This document shows, in pieces, positions 1 to 7,889 of a stretch of 64,000 nucleotides of DNA. The stretch lies in assembly GCF_002159645.1 (NCBI RefSeq), contig NZ_NFJB01000006.1, positions 56,831 to 120,830 on the forward strand. Direction: 5' to 3'. Position 1 is the stretch's first letter, and each line of letters begins with the position of its first letter. The notes under the pieces are model-generated. The model saw only the letters and a program-made list of their open reading frames with translations, was not told where the DNA came from and did no database searches. The position numbers were made by a program, and so were the translations under genes. The stretch is from Parabacteroides sp. An277 (GTDB lineage: Bacteria > Bacteroidota > Bacteroidia > Bacteroidales > Tannerellaceae).

Positions 1-577
1 GTCTTGACCAAGATACTCATCTCGTTATCTACCCAAGTAGCGTAATAATCTGTCTTTACGATACCGCTCGCATCGTTTTCGCTAGTCTCGTAGCGTAATA
101 TTTGTTTGGTCTCTGAGCCTTGTTCTACTGTTACTGTTCCATCTATTTGTGTTGGTTCTGTAATAGTTGCAATATTAGAACCGGATTTTGTCAGCCAGCC
201 CATGAAGTGATGCCCCATCGTGCAATGGATATTACTTGGTACTTCCACTGTGCATTTCGCTCCATAATAGAGGTCTGCATAATTGGCTATTACTTCATCC
301 GGAGTTTTATTACCATCTTCTGTATAAACCGTAATCGTATGAGAACCATCCATTTGGCTAACGGTTTTGTTTAATGTCATGGTATAGGCATTCAACGTCG
401 CATTCGTCGGCGCAGCCGTCAGATACATCTGCGTACCAGCGGGAAGAGTAACAGTACCTTGACTACCTTGACTTGCATCTTCTGTTCCCGTGAGTGCATA
501 TAAAAAGTGCGTTCTGTCTATGCTGTTTTGTGAATATGTTACCGATGTTGTCGTATTTTTATCCCACTTTCCAAAAA
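1..577 (-). pseudogene. Downstream part of a frameshifted surface protein (InlB/Flg_new-like repeat), runs off the window
   Basis: On the minus strand a reading frame is open from about position 600 to the window edge, with no stop. It is shifted relative to the signal-peptide-bearing frame that ends at 578. The predicted peptide contains GHHFMGWLTKSG and, about 55 residues later, YYATWV. This pattern (HxFxGWxT ... YYAxW) is like the Listeria-Bacteroides (Flg_new / InlB B-repeat) fold of cell-wall and surface proteins. No start codon of its own is evident, so it is best read as the continuation of the upstream gene after a one-base loss or two-base gain. It could also be a sequencing error; the C-terminus lies outside the window. 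Confidence 0.6.
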
Positions 578-1384
578 TTATGGATGCTTGCTTCCTGAAT
601 AATCGTATCCAGTACCAATATTATTACCTGTATTTCCACCATAGGAAACAGTGTTGTATGCTGTAACGGTTCCTCCAAGAATAGCTATAGCATCGCATGT
701 TCCTTGGTAGCCACCACCAATACCAGCACCTACGGCTGCATAATATCCAGATGTATATAATCCATCTAAGTCCTCACATGCTGCATTCACTGCACCTCCA
801 GTTATAATAATAGTTCCATTTGAAGAATTATTTCCACCACCAATACCAGCTCCATGTGCATGAGTACTTGTTCCTGAATTTTGTCCATCAGAGTAAGAGC
901 GTGCTGTTATATTTCCTCCTTTTATCCAAATCGTTCCAAAATTTGGATTATCAGAACTTCCTCCAATTCCAGCCGCTAAAGAAGAACTATATCCATTTGT
1001 TTTTGCACACTCCGCCGTCAAGGACCCTTCACCATCAATAATTAAAGTAGCTCCTTCGGCTACATAGATACCGGCGTGTTCGTGACCGCTAATAAATGAA
1101 TTTGTCCCTTCCAACGTAAGGTAGACCGTTCCACTTTCAATTGAAAATGCATTATTATCACCTCCATTCTGATTTGCACTGGCATTATTTACTGTGATAT
1201 GAACATCACCAGATGTGTTTACTGCAATCGTATGGCTACTGCCTCCATCCCCTGTGATAGTATAATTCCCAGTAGAAGTAATATTGGCATCTTGGGAGGA
1301 TAAATCTATAGGTGTCTGCCCCCAAACTGCATTCCCCACCGTAGCGAGGAATGCCATCAAAAAAGTAAACAATTTTCTTTTCAT
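578..1384 (-). CDS. Secreted glycine-rich repeat surface protein, N-terminal part, ends at a frameshift
   Basis: The 268-residue frame has a clear signal peptide (residues 1-22, cleavage after AVWG, mature start QTPID). It carries three imperfect repeats built around AGIGG(G/S) followed 12-15 residues later by a GG(N/A/T)(I/V)(T/N)A strand, the pattern of carbohydrate-binding/beta-helix-like surface proteins in Bacteroidales. The frame stops abruptly after YDYSGSKHP. The adjacent frame continues with plausible coding (ASIIFGKWDKN ...) to the window edge, so the real protein is longer. The start is the only ATG next to the signal peptide. It lies about 95 bp downstream of the structured RNA at 1480-1742. 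Function unknown; presumably exported. Confidence 0.7.
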   Translation of the reverse strand: MKRKLFTFLMAFLATVGNAVWGQTPIDLSSQDANITSTGNYTITGDGGSSHTIAVNTSGDVHITVNNASANQNGGDNNAFSIESGTVYLTLEGTNSFISGHEHAGIYVAEGATLIIDGEGSLTAECAKTNGYSSSLAAGIGGSSDNPNFGTIWIKGGNITARSYSDGQNSGTSTHAHGAGIGGGNNSSNGTIIITGGAVNAACEDLDGLYTSGYYAAVGAGIGGGYQGTCDAIAILGGTVTAYNTVSYGGNTGNNIGTGYDYSGSKHP

Positions 1385-1479
1385 AATACAATAATTTATT
1401 TGTGAATGGATTAATTAATTAGTTTCTAAACCGGTTAGCATCTACTTCCAACTCACCAAACTTGATTATGAAAAGACAT

Positions 1480-1742
1480 AAAAAAAGTGCGGGCGGTTTG
1501 CTTATTATCAAAAGGAAGGCATCGCCAAACGCCTACTACAAGGATAATGAAACAATGGCCCGCACTCTATGCTGTTAAATATACTTATTCCTTCTACAGA
1601 AAAGCATACAGCTAAGAGTGCAAGCATCTATGTTTATTATTCCCTTGTAGTAAAATTTGGCGATTTTTCCTTTTGGAATAATATCGTAAATGCTTTAACT
1701 CAGTATGTCAAATCTCAAAGATTCCGCTGAATCTTCTTAGAG
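1480..1742 (-). ncRNA. Candidate structured RNA or attenuator leader (minus strand)
   Basis: This is a 487-bp gap without a gene. Reading the minus strand from a TATATTTG box at 1749-1756, three structures follow. First is a hairpin AAGATTC-AGCG-GAATCTT near 1718-1735. Second is a long imperfect rod pairing 1638-1685 with 1506-1550, in runs of about 8, 9, 12 and 5 base pairs. The rod encloses a hairpin between 1608-1621 and 1562-1575. Third is a 9-bp stem (1558-1566 with 1486-1494) followed by about seven U residues, a typical intrinsic terminator. Positions 1562-1566 belong to both the inner hairpin and the terminator stem, so the two are mutually exclusive. It could be an attenuator for the surface-protein gene or a free-standing rod-like RNA (6S-like in shape). 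No Rfam family is claimed. Confidence 0.45.
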
Positions 1743-1748
1743 ATGCCG

Positions 1749-1756
1749 CAAATATA
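1749..1756 (-). promoter_or_regulatory. Putative -7 box (TATATTTG) for the structured RNA
   Basis: Reads TATATTTG on the minus strand, matching the Bacteroidetes -7 consensus TAnnTTTG. A weak TTAG lies about 21 bp upstream. The start would fall near 1742, just before the first hairpin. Confidence 0.4.
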
Positions 1757-1811
1757 GGAATGATTTCTGATATAATTCTAATTTTTTAGGGAAATTTTTT
1801 GGTGGGTATAC

Positions 1812-1851
1812 AAAAAAAGAGAAGATAGCCCGCGAGGGCATATCTTCTCTT
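1812..1851 (-). terminator. Intrinsic terminator of the rpsF-rpsR-rplI operon
   Basis: Near-perfect stem (AAGAGAAGATA / TATCTTCTCTT flanking GCCC-GCGA-GGGC) at 1817-1851, followed on the minus strand by a run of T. It lies 20 bp after the rplI stop. Confidence 0.85.
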
Positions 1852-1871
1852 CCTATTCCATAATTTTATTT

Positions 1872-2318
1872 TTACTCTTCAGAGATAACCGTGAAAGGAA
1901 TTTCTACGGATACTTCCTTGTGGAGTTTAAGCGTAGCTTTGTAGTTGCCTACTTCCTTCACTGCTTCTTTGATATAGATAATCTTGCGGTCGACATTGAA
2001 ACCCTGCTTTGCCAATTCGTCTGCAATCTGGATATTGTTTACCGAACCGAAGATAGTACCTGTCGAACTTGTCTTGGTAGCGATTGTCAAGCTCACATTC
2101 GCCAATTTAGCAGCCAACTCTTCTGCGTCTGCTTTGATTTTAGCCAACTTATGAGCGCGTTGCTTCAAGTTTTCAGCTAATACTTTCTTGGCAGATTCTG
2201 ATGCGATAACTGCTTTACCCGTGGGGATTAGAAAGTTACGTCCGTAACCCGATTTAACAGTTACGATATCGTCCTTGTAGCCTAAGTTAGCTACGTCTTC
2301 TTTCAAAATAACTTGCAT
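1872..2318 (-). CDS. rplI: 50S ribosomal protein L9
   Basis: 148 residues, the usual length for L9. It begins [13 protein letters not shown] and has the L9 N-terminal signature [20 protein letters not shown], then a helix and a C-terminal globular domain. L9 binds 23S rRNA domain V and helps frame maintenance. It is the last gene of the conserved rpsF-rpsR-rplI operon, 21 bp after rpsR and directly before a strong terminator. Confidence 0.97.
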   Translation of the reverse strand: MQVILKEDVANLGYKDDIVTVKSGYGRNFLIPTGKAVIASESAKKVLAENLKQRAHKLAKIKADAEELAAKLANVSLTIATKTSSTGTIFGSVNNIQIADELAKQGFNVDRKIIYIKEAVKEVGNYKATLKLHKEVSVEIPFTVISEE

Positions 2319-2339
2319 ATTCTGTCTCCTCTTTTATTA

Positions 2340-2609
2340 TTATTTCATCAAATCTGTTACGAAAGGAAGCAATGCCAAGTGACGAGCACGTTTTACGGCT
2401 TGCGCTACGCGGCGTTGGAATTTCAAAGATGTTCCTGTGATACGACGCGGAAGGATTTTTCCCTGCTCGTTCAAGAATTTTTTCAAGAATTCCGGATCTT
2501 TGTAGTCGATATACTTGATACCGTTCTTTTTGAAGCGGCAATATTTCTTTTTCTTCACGTCTACTGTAGGCGGAGTCAAATATCTGATTTCTGATTGAGT
2601 AGCTGCCAT
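2340..2609 (-). CDS. rpsR: 30S ribosomal protein S18
   Basis: 89 residues. It contains the S18 core around [20 protein letters not shown] and [19 protein letters not shown], the basic rRNA-binding segment. S18 pairs with S6 on the 30S platform. The gene sits 2 bp after the rpsF stop, implying translational coupling, and precedes rplI. Confidence 0.97.
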   Translation of the reverse strand: MAATQSEIRYLTPPTVDVKKKKYCRFKKNGIKYIDYKDPEFLKKFLNEQGKILPRRITGTSLKFQRRVAQAVKRARHLALLPFVTDLMK

Positions 2610-2611
2610 AA

Positions 2612-2965
2612 TTAATTCTCCTTTACTGTTTCTTTAGATGATTTCAAACTTCTTCTCTTTGCGGCATATTCGGCTGCATATTTATCCTGACGGAATGTCA
2701 AGAAACGGATAACGCGTTCGTCGCGGCGGAAGTTAATTTCCAATGTTTCAATAACCGACGGTTCTGCCTTGAATTCAATCAGCTGGTAGAAGCCTGTAGA
2801 TTTCTTTTGAATAGGATAAGCTAATTTACGCAATCCCCAATTTTCTTCATTCACGATTTCAGCACCTTGTTCTTTCAGGATGCCTGTGAATTTGTCTACC
2901 GCTTCCTTCATCTGTGCATCAGACAAAACGGGAGTTAAAATGAAAACGGTTTCGTAATTGTTCAT
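2612..2965 (-). CDS. rpsF: 30S ribosomal protein S6
   Basis: 117 residues, starting [16 protein letters not shown], with the S6 ferredoxin-like fold signatures ([34 protein letters not shown]). It is the first gene of the rpsF-rpsR-rplI operon. S6 forms a heterodimer with S18 on the small subunit. A strong promoter with both boxes lies about 45 bp upstream. Confidence 0.97.
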   Translation of the reverse strand: MNNYETVFILTPVLSDAQMKEAVDKFTGILKEQGAEIVNEENWGLRKLAYPIQKKSTGFYQLIEFKAEPSVIETLEINFRRDERVIRFLTFRQDKYAAEYAAKRRSLKSSKETVKEN

Positions 2966-3011
2966 ACGATTAATACTGTTTTTTATTTGTTATTATTTGA
3001 TTTTTTCGGTG

Positions 3012-3043
3012 CAAAGGTACGTCTTTTTTCTTTATCTGCCAAA
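3012..3043 (-). promoter_or_regulatory. Promoter of rpsF-rpsR-rplI
   Basis: On the minus strand TTTG (3043-3040) is separated by 20 bp from TACCTTTG (3019-3012). This is a full Bacteroidetes promoter and predicts a start near 3006. Confidence 0.8.
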
Positions 3044-3081
3044 TTTTCTTGGGATTGTTTCGCTTAAAAAAGTGCAGCATG

Positions 3082-3285
3082 CACGGCTTTTTCATTTAAA
3101 AAAGCGGTGACCTTGTAGATCTTAAGGGAACTGGTTCGGAACGCTTGTAGCTGCAGGCCTCGCTCCGCTTCGACCAGCAGCTATGTACAGAAGTCCTCTT
3201 CGAGGACTGTTTTATTACCTATATCGTGCCTCGAAGAGGCGCAATTTTCAAGTAGCCGTAGGTCGAAGCGGAGCGAGGCCTGCGG
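3082..3285. repeat. Intergenic palindromic repeat, copy A (matches 63681-63871 in opposite orientation)
   Basis: About 200 bp with extensive identity, after reverse-complementing, to 63681-63871. Shared blocks include GCAGGCCTCGCTCCGCTTCG, AGGTAATAAAACAGTCCTCG and ACAAGGT(T/C)ACCG followed by AAAAAGCCGT. Inside copy A a 23-bp perfect inverted repeat (3153-3175 and 3261-3283) frames two smaller palindromes (AGTCCTC-ttc-GAGGACT at 3192-3208 and GCCTCGAAGAGGC at 3229-3241). No transposase is present. It is most like a MITE or REP-type repetitive element. A 62-codon frame across it is an accident of the repeat. Confidence 0.75.
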
Positions 3286-3361
3286 TATCCAATTTAAATG
3301 AAAGAGCCGTGGTGCAGTCTGCCGATGATGTCTCTCCATCTGCGGGTGTGCGATTCCGTTT

Positions 3362-3420
3362 GTCGTTATAATCGAAATGGATTATCGTTATAATCAGAAA
3401 GGATTATCGTTATAATTCAG
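3362..3420. repeat. 22-bp-period degenerate tandem array (site 1)
   Basis: Two and a half units of GGATTATCGTTATAATCAGA-like sequence with a 22-bp period. It is related to the arrays at 16661, 20041, 36689 and 53681 and lies just upstream of the promoter of the GH95-like gene. Confidence 0.6.
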
Positions 3421-3440
3421 GCGCATTGGCAAAATTATTG

Positions 3441-3448
3441 TACCTTTG
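3441..3448 (+). promoter_or_regulatory. Putative -7 box of the GH95-like/PL8 operon
   Basis: TACCTTTG, a consensus Bacteroidetes -7 box 50 bp before the start codon. No good TTTG at -33 is seen. Confidence 0.6.
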
Positions 3449-3497
3449 TTTCCCGGTAAGATGAACAAAAAGAGAAACACATTATTATTATTGTATT

Positions 3498-5783
3498 ATG
3501 TCTTTTTACAAGTTTGCGTGGAGGGCGGTGTGGATGTCCCTCCTTTTATTAGCCGGCATTGGGTGTGCGGATGCGGAACGTGAAGCGCGTTTGGAGGTGG
3601 ATTGGGAGCAATTCATGCGAAAACAGGATTTGGTTTGGGACGTGCTTCCGGAGTATTGGTACGAGTCTGCCTATATGGGCAACGGGATGTTGGGTTGGAT
3701 GATTTACAAAGAACCGGGAGAGAATTATTTACGCTTCGAGACGGGCGATTGCGCCTACCACGACCATCGGCCGGAAAAGAACGATTTGTTCCATAAATGC
3801 CGCCTTCTGACGGGACACTTTGCGCTTCATCCCTGCGGGGAAATCACGGACGGACAGATGCGTTTGGATTTATGGAATGCTGAAACTACAGCAGATATTA
3901 CGACTACCCGCGGGAAAATTCACATACGAAGTTTTGTGCATAGCGAGGAAATGGTCATGGTAACCCAGCTCTGGACGGAAGGTGATGAAGAGGGTTGCCG
4001 GTGGGAATGGAAACCCGCCCCCTCGGAAAGTCCGCGATGGCTCTTTGCCAAACAGAATCCCGATTGGAAAGCCGCCATGCCAGAACAATATCCTTTGAAT
4101 CCGCCTGTCGAGGTCGATTCAACCCAAACTGAAGGTGTTTCGTATCAACCGCTATTGGCCGGAGGTGGGATGGCTGTTCGTTGGCGTGAAACCCACGAAG
4201 GAAAGACGCGTACGCTTTGGGTGACGTTGAAACATACTTATCCGGAAACGAATGCACGTGAGCTGAGCGCGAAGACGTTGGAGAACGCTATCCGCACAGG
4301 ATATGCCGGACTTCAACAAACGCACCGTGCCTGGTGGCATGCCTATTATCCGGCCAGTTTCCTGACCTTGCCCGATGGACAAAAGGAAAACTTCTATTGG
4401 ATACAAATGTATAAGCTGGCTTCGGCCACGCGGGGCGATAGGGCGTTGATGGATTGTACGGGTCCGTGGCTGACCGTTACGCCTTGGCCCAATGCATGGT
4501 GGAATTTAAACGTGCAACTTAGCTATTGGCCTTTGAATGCTTCGAACCGGCTTTCGTTGGCAGGTTCGCTCGAACATACGCTCTATGACCATCTGGACCA
4601 ACTCCGTAATAACCTGCAAGCACCTTATCGCGAAGGAGCTTACGGATTGGCTCGTTCGACTAATTTCGAAGGAGCTTCTGATCCGGTGGGCATTCCGGGC
4701 GTAGATAAACCGGCCGAGGTGGGGAATTTGACATGGGCGTGCCATAGCCTTTGGTTGATTTACCGACACCAGATGGACGATGTCCTCTTGCGCGAAAAGC
4801 TCTTCCCGCTATTGAAGGGCGCTATTAATTATTACCTTTATTTCCTGCGCGAAGAGGAAGACGGGAAATGGCACCTACCTGCCACGTTCTCTCCCGAATA
4901 TGGAAGTGCGGAGGATTGCAATTATGATTTGGCATTGCTTCGGTGGGGATGTAAAACCTTGCTGGAAATTTCCGAACGTCTGCATATAGACGATCCGTTG
5001 ATTCCGAAATGGCAAAATGTAGTGGCGAACTTGACGCCTTATCCCCAAGATGAAAACGGGTTGTGTATCGGACGGAATGTGCCTTACGCCTTCTCGCATC
5101 GCCATTATTCGCATCTCTTGATGGCTTATCCATTATACCTTATTAATAAAGAGGATGCGGATGAGGCGGCTTTAATCGAGAAGTCGTTGGATTATTGGCA
5201 AAGCAAAGCTGGGGCACATCAAGGTTATTCGCTGACCGGAGCTTCGTCTCTTTCGTCGGCTTTGGGAAAAGGGAATGATGCCCTTTCCTATTTGAACGGA
5301 TTGTTCGGGCGCTTCTTGAGTGTGAATACGTTGTATCGTGAATCCGGGCCGGTTATCGAAACACCCCTCTCGGGTGTGCAATCCATCCATGATATGTTAT
5401 TGCAGAGTTGGGGAGGAAAGATTCGCGTCTTTCCGGCTGTGCCGGACGCATGGCAAGAGGTAGCGTATGCTAATTTCTTGGCCGAAGGAGCCTTTACCGT
5501 GTCTGCCAGCCGCCAAGGAGGAAAGACTGCCTTTATCGAAGTAAAGAGTGGGGCGGGCGAACCGTGCGTGTTAGTGACCGACATAGAGCGTCCTGTTTTC
5601 GAACGTCAAGGCAAAACCTTCAGTCCGACTCGCTTGGCGGAAGGGGTTTGGCAGATTGAGTTGGCTCAAGGCGAATCGTTTGTGGTGTATCCGGAAGGAA
5701 AGAAACCCGATATGACCATCCGCCCGATCGAAAATCCTACGCATAATTGGTTTGGTAAGAAACGTGAACAGATAAACAAATAG
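3498..5783 (+). CDS. GH95-like (alpha/alpha)6-barrel glycoside hydrolase, exported
   Basis: 761 residues with an N-terminal signal segment ending LLLLAGIGC (Cys23). It may be a lipoprotein, although Gly at -3 makes the lipobox weak. The central region has the motif WWNLNVQLSYWP (about residues 334-345), resembling the N-x-N ... YWP active-site strand of GH95 alpha-L-fucosidases and relatives. HRHYSHLLMAYPLYL and VFPAVPDAWQ near the C-terminus also fit that superfamily. GH95 enzymes are inverting and cleave terminal fucose or galactose; the substrate here cannot be read from sequence. The gene is 3 bp ahead of a PL8 lyase, so the two are probably co-transcribed. A paralogue of exactly the same length lies at 27337-29622. 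Confidence 0.7.
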   Translation: MSFYKFAWRAVWMSLLLLAGIGCADAEREARLEVDWEQFMRKQDLVWDVLPEYWYESAYMGNGMLGWMIYKEPGENYLRFETGDCAYHDHRPEKNDLFHKCRLLTGHFALHPCGEITDGQMRLDLWNAETTADITTTRGKIHIRSFVHSEEMVMVTQLWTEGDEEGCRWEWKPAPSESPRWLFAKQNPDWKAAMPEQYPLNPPVEVDSTQTEGVSYQPLLAGGGMAVRWRETHEGKTRTLWVTLKHTYPETNARELSAKTLENAIRTGYAGLQQTHRAWWHAYYPASFLTLPDGQKENFYWIQMYKLASATRGDRALMDCTGPWLTVTPWPNAWWNLNVQLSYWPLNASNRLSLAGSLEHTLYDHLDQLRNNLQAPYREGAYGLARSTNFEGASDPVGIPGVDKPAEVGNLTWACHSLWLIYRHQMDDVLLREKLFPLLKGAINYYLYFLREEEDGKWHLPATFSPEYGSAEDCNYDLALLRWGCKTLLEISERLHIDDPLIPKWQNVVANLTPYPQDENGLCIGRNVPYAFSHRHYSHLLMAYPLYLINKEDADEAALIEKSLDYWQSKAGAHQGYSLTGASSLSSALGKGNDALSYLNGLFGRFLSVNTLYRESGPVIETPLSGVQSIHDMLLQSWGGKIRVFPAVPDAWQEVAYANFLAEGAFTVSASRQGGKTAFIEVKSGAGEPCVLVTDIERPVFERQGKTFSPTRLAEGVWQIELAQGESFVVYPEGKKPDMTIRPIENPTHNWFGKKREQINK

Positions 5784-5786
5784 GGA

Positions 5787-7829
5787 ATGGCGCATATTCT
5801 TCCTTTTATTATAGGTATAGCATGTCTTTGCTGGGGACATATTTCTACGGGACATGCCAGCGAAGACGAATCGCTTCGCCAACTCAAGGCAAATTACCGG
5901 GAAATATTATTGTCGGTAGTAGAGGCAAAAGATTCTTTAAGGGCAGACCTTTGGCAGATTCCGCCAGAAAAGGAAATGTCTGACCAGGTCGTAGTGGAAC
6001 TTCACCAACGTTATCCTTTCGATTTGGATAAGATAAAGGCTTATTTAAAAGCCTTGAATCCGGATGGGTCGTGGCAAGATATTAATTATGCAGATACGAA
6101 ACGTTCGGGCTGGGAACCGAAGCTTCATGCCGACCGTGTCTTAGAATTGGCCAAACTCTATCACACACCTGGAACCGCTTTTTATCATGCCGACGAGGTA
6201 GAAGAGGCCATTCACCGGGCGTTGCATTATTGGTTTACGGCTCGTCCCCGATGCTTAAATTGGTGGTACAATCAAATAGGCATTCCCAAAACTTTGGGGT
6301 CGGCGTTTATTTTATTGGAAGGACAATTAAGCCAGGAGGAAAGAGCGGAGGCCATCCGCTTGATGCAGGAGGCGAAGTTTGGCATGACGGGACAAAACAA
6401 GGTCTGGCTCGCGGGTAATGTATTGATTCGTGCGCTTCTTGAAAACGATGCGGCATGGGTTCGTGCCGCACGTGATACGATTGCTTCTGAAATTCGATTG
6501 GGACAAATAGAAGGCATTCAGCCTGATTGGAGTTTCCATCAACATGGTCCGCAACTTCAATTTGGAAATTATGGATTGTCTTTTGTGACTAGCATGGCTT
6601 TCTTCGACCGTCTGTTTTCGGGGACGACGTATGCTTTCGAAGCAGAAAAGAGAGCGATTCTTACTTCGTTGGTAAACGAAGGATTCCGATGGACTATCTG
6701 GCATCGTACGATGGATATCAATGCCCTTGGCAGGCAGTTCTTCCATAATGCGCCTCTGCATAAAGCCTATGCCTTGGCGTTTGCGGCCGAGGATTTGGGG
6801 CTTCGGGAAGGTTTCCCTCGGAATGCGAACCGGCTTGTAGGACATAAACATTTTGACCATTCCGATTATACGGTTCATCGCACGCACGATTGGATGGCCT
6901 CACTTCGCATGTCTTCCCTGCGGGTGATTGGAACGGAACATGTAAACGAAGATAATATCCTGGGATATTATTTGGGTGATGGCGCGACCTATTTTTATAC
7001 CGACGCGCGCGAGTATTTGAATGTCTTTCCCTTTTGGGATTGGCGCAAGGTGCCCGGCGTGACTTCCTACGAGGCGGCGCATGTTGCCGACCCGCTTCCG
7101 GATGTGAATCATACCGGGTCTCGGAATGAATCGAACTTGGTGGGCGGGCTGACAGTGGGGCAACGAGGCATTTCGGCCATGGAACTTCAGCGAGATGGCC
7201 TTCATGCCCGCAAAGCTTGGGTATTTACGGATTCATTTGTCCTTTGTTTGGGAGGAGATATTGCATCGGATTCGGCTGTTTCGGTGACGACTTCCTTGGA
7301 GCAATGTTTAGGACGCGACGAGGCTCGGATGTGGGATGGCCAGGAATGGAAACCGCTTTCCGGATCGTATGAATGGCTCCGACCAGAGTTGCGCCTGTAT
7401 CATAACCGAAAGGGATATATTGTTTTCTCTCCAGACACTTGTGTGGTGGAGGTTCTGCCACGCACGGGGCAATGGTGTGATTTCATGGGCATGTATAGTC
7501 CGGCTGTCGTGCAGGGCAAAACCTTTTCAGTTTATCTTCGGCATGGCGTCCGTCCCGCGTCGGGTAGTTATGCTTATTTAGTGTTGCCTGCTGCAGATTC
7601 GACAACCGTTTCTCGTTTCGACTTGGAATGCATTCGTCTTTTGCAGAACGATAGCCAAGCGCAGGTGGTTTATTTCCCAGCGGATGCCGAAGTGTGGGCA
7701 GCCGTGTATGCCGCAGGAGAGCTGGAATTCGAAGGGCAAAAGTGTAAAGTGAAGGCGCCCGGGCTCTATTATTTCCAGCGTAAAGGGGGAAAGTGGGAGA
7801 TAAGCTCCGAAAAACTTTTCCAATTATAA
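5787..7829 (+). CDS. Polysaccharide lyase family 8 (chondroitin AC / hyaluronate lyase-like)
   Basis: 680 residues with a signal peptide (about residues 1-25). It has the PL8 alpha-toroid signatures NWWYNQIGIPKTLG, PDWSFHQHGPQLQFGNYG and TMDINALGRQF. The candidate catalytic residues N204, H253, Y262 and R316 have nearly the same spacing as recalled for Pedobacter chondroitinase AC (N175, H225, Y234, R288). A beta-sandwich half follows (GDGATYFYTDAREYLNVFPFWDW onwards). PL8 enzymes cleave uronic-acid-containing chains by beta-elimination outside the cytoplasm or in the periplasm. The start ATG follows AGGGA and lies 3 bp after the preceding stop. No GH88 or SusCD partner is nearby. Confidence 0.85.
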   Translation: MAHILPFIIGIACLCWGHISTGHASEDESLRQLKANYREILLSVVEAKDSLRADLWQIPPEKEMSDQVVVELHQRYPFDLDKIKAYLKALNPDGSWQDINYADTKRSGWEPKLHADRVLELAKLYHTPGTAFYHADEVEEAIHRALHYWFTARPRCLNWWYNQIGIPKTLGSAFILLEGQLSQEERAEAIRLMQEAKFGMTGQNKVWLAGNVLIRALLENDAAWVRAARDTIASEIRLGQIEGIQPDWSFHQHGPQLQFGNYGLSFVTSMAFFDRLFSGTTYAFEAEKRAILTSLVNEGFRWTIWHRTMDINALGRQFFHNAPLHKAYALAFAAEDLGLREGFPRNANRLVGHKHFDHSDYTVHRTHDWMASLRMSSLRVIGTEHVNEDNILGYYLGDGATYFYTDAREYLNVFPFWDWRKVPGVTSYEAAHVADPLPDVNHTGSRNESNLVGGLTVGQRGISAMELQRDGLHARKAWVFTDSFVLCLGGDIASDSAVSVTTSLEQCLGRDEARMWDGQEWKPLSGSYEWLRPELRLYHNRKGYIVFSPDTCVVEVLPRTGQWCDFMGMYSPAVVQGKTFSVYLRHGVRPASGSYAYLVLPAADSTTVSRFDLECIRLLQNDSQAQVVYFPADAEVWAAVYAAGELEFEGQKCKVKAPGLYYFQRKGGKWEISSEKLFQL

Positions 7830-7840
7830 GGGTTTTTATT

Positions 7841-7848
7841 TACTTTTG
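7841..7848 (+). promoter_or_regulatory. Putative -7 box of the PfkB-kinase gene
   Basis: TACTTTTG matches TAnnTTTG, 42 bp before the start codon. Confidence 0.5.
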
Positions 7849-7889
7849 CGCCTTTATTGAAAGAGAAGATAACTAAAAACGTATAAAGG

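Noticed and set aside
3183..3371. 62-codon reading frame
   Set aside because: It lies entirely inside the palindromic repeat and adjoining array and has no protein character.
3498..7829. A polysaccharide utilisation locus
   Set aside because: No SusC/SusD-like genes, anti-sigma factor or hybrid two-component regulator are present nearby.
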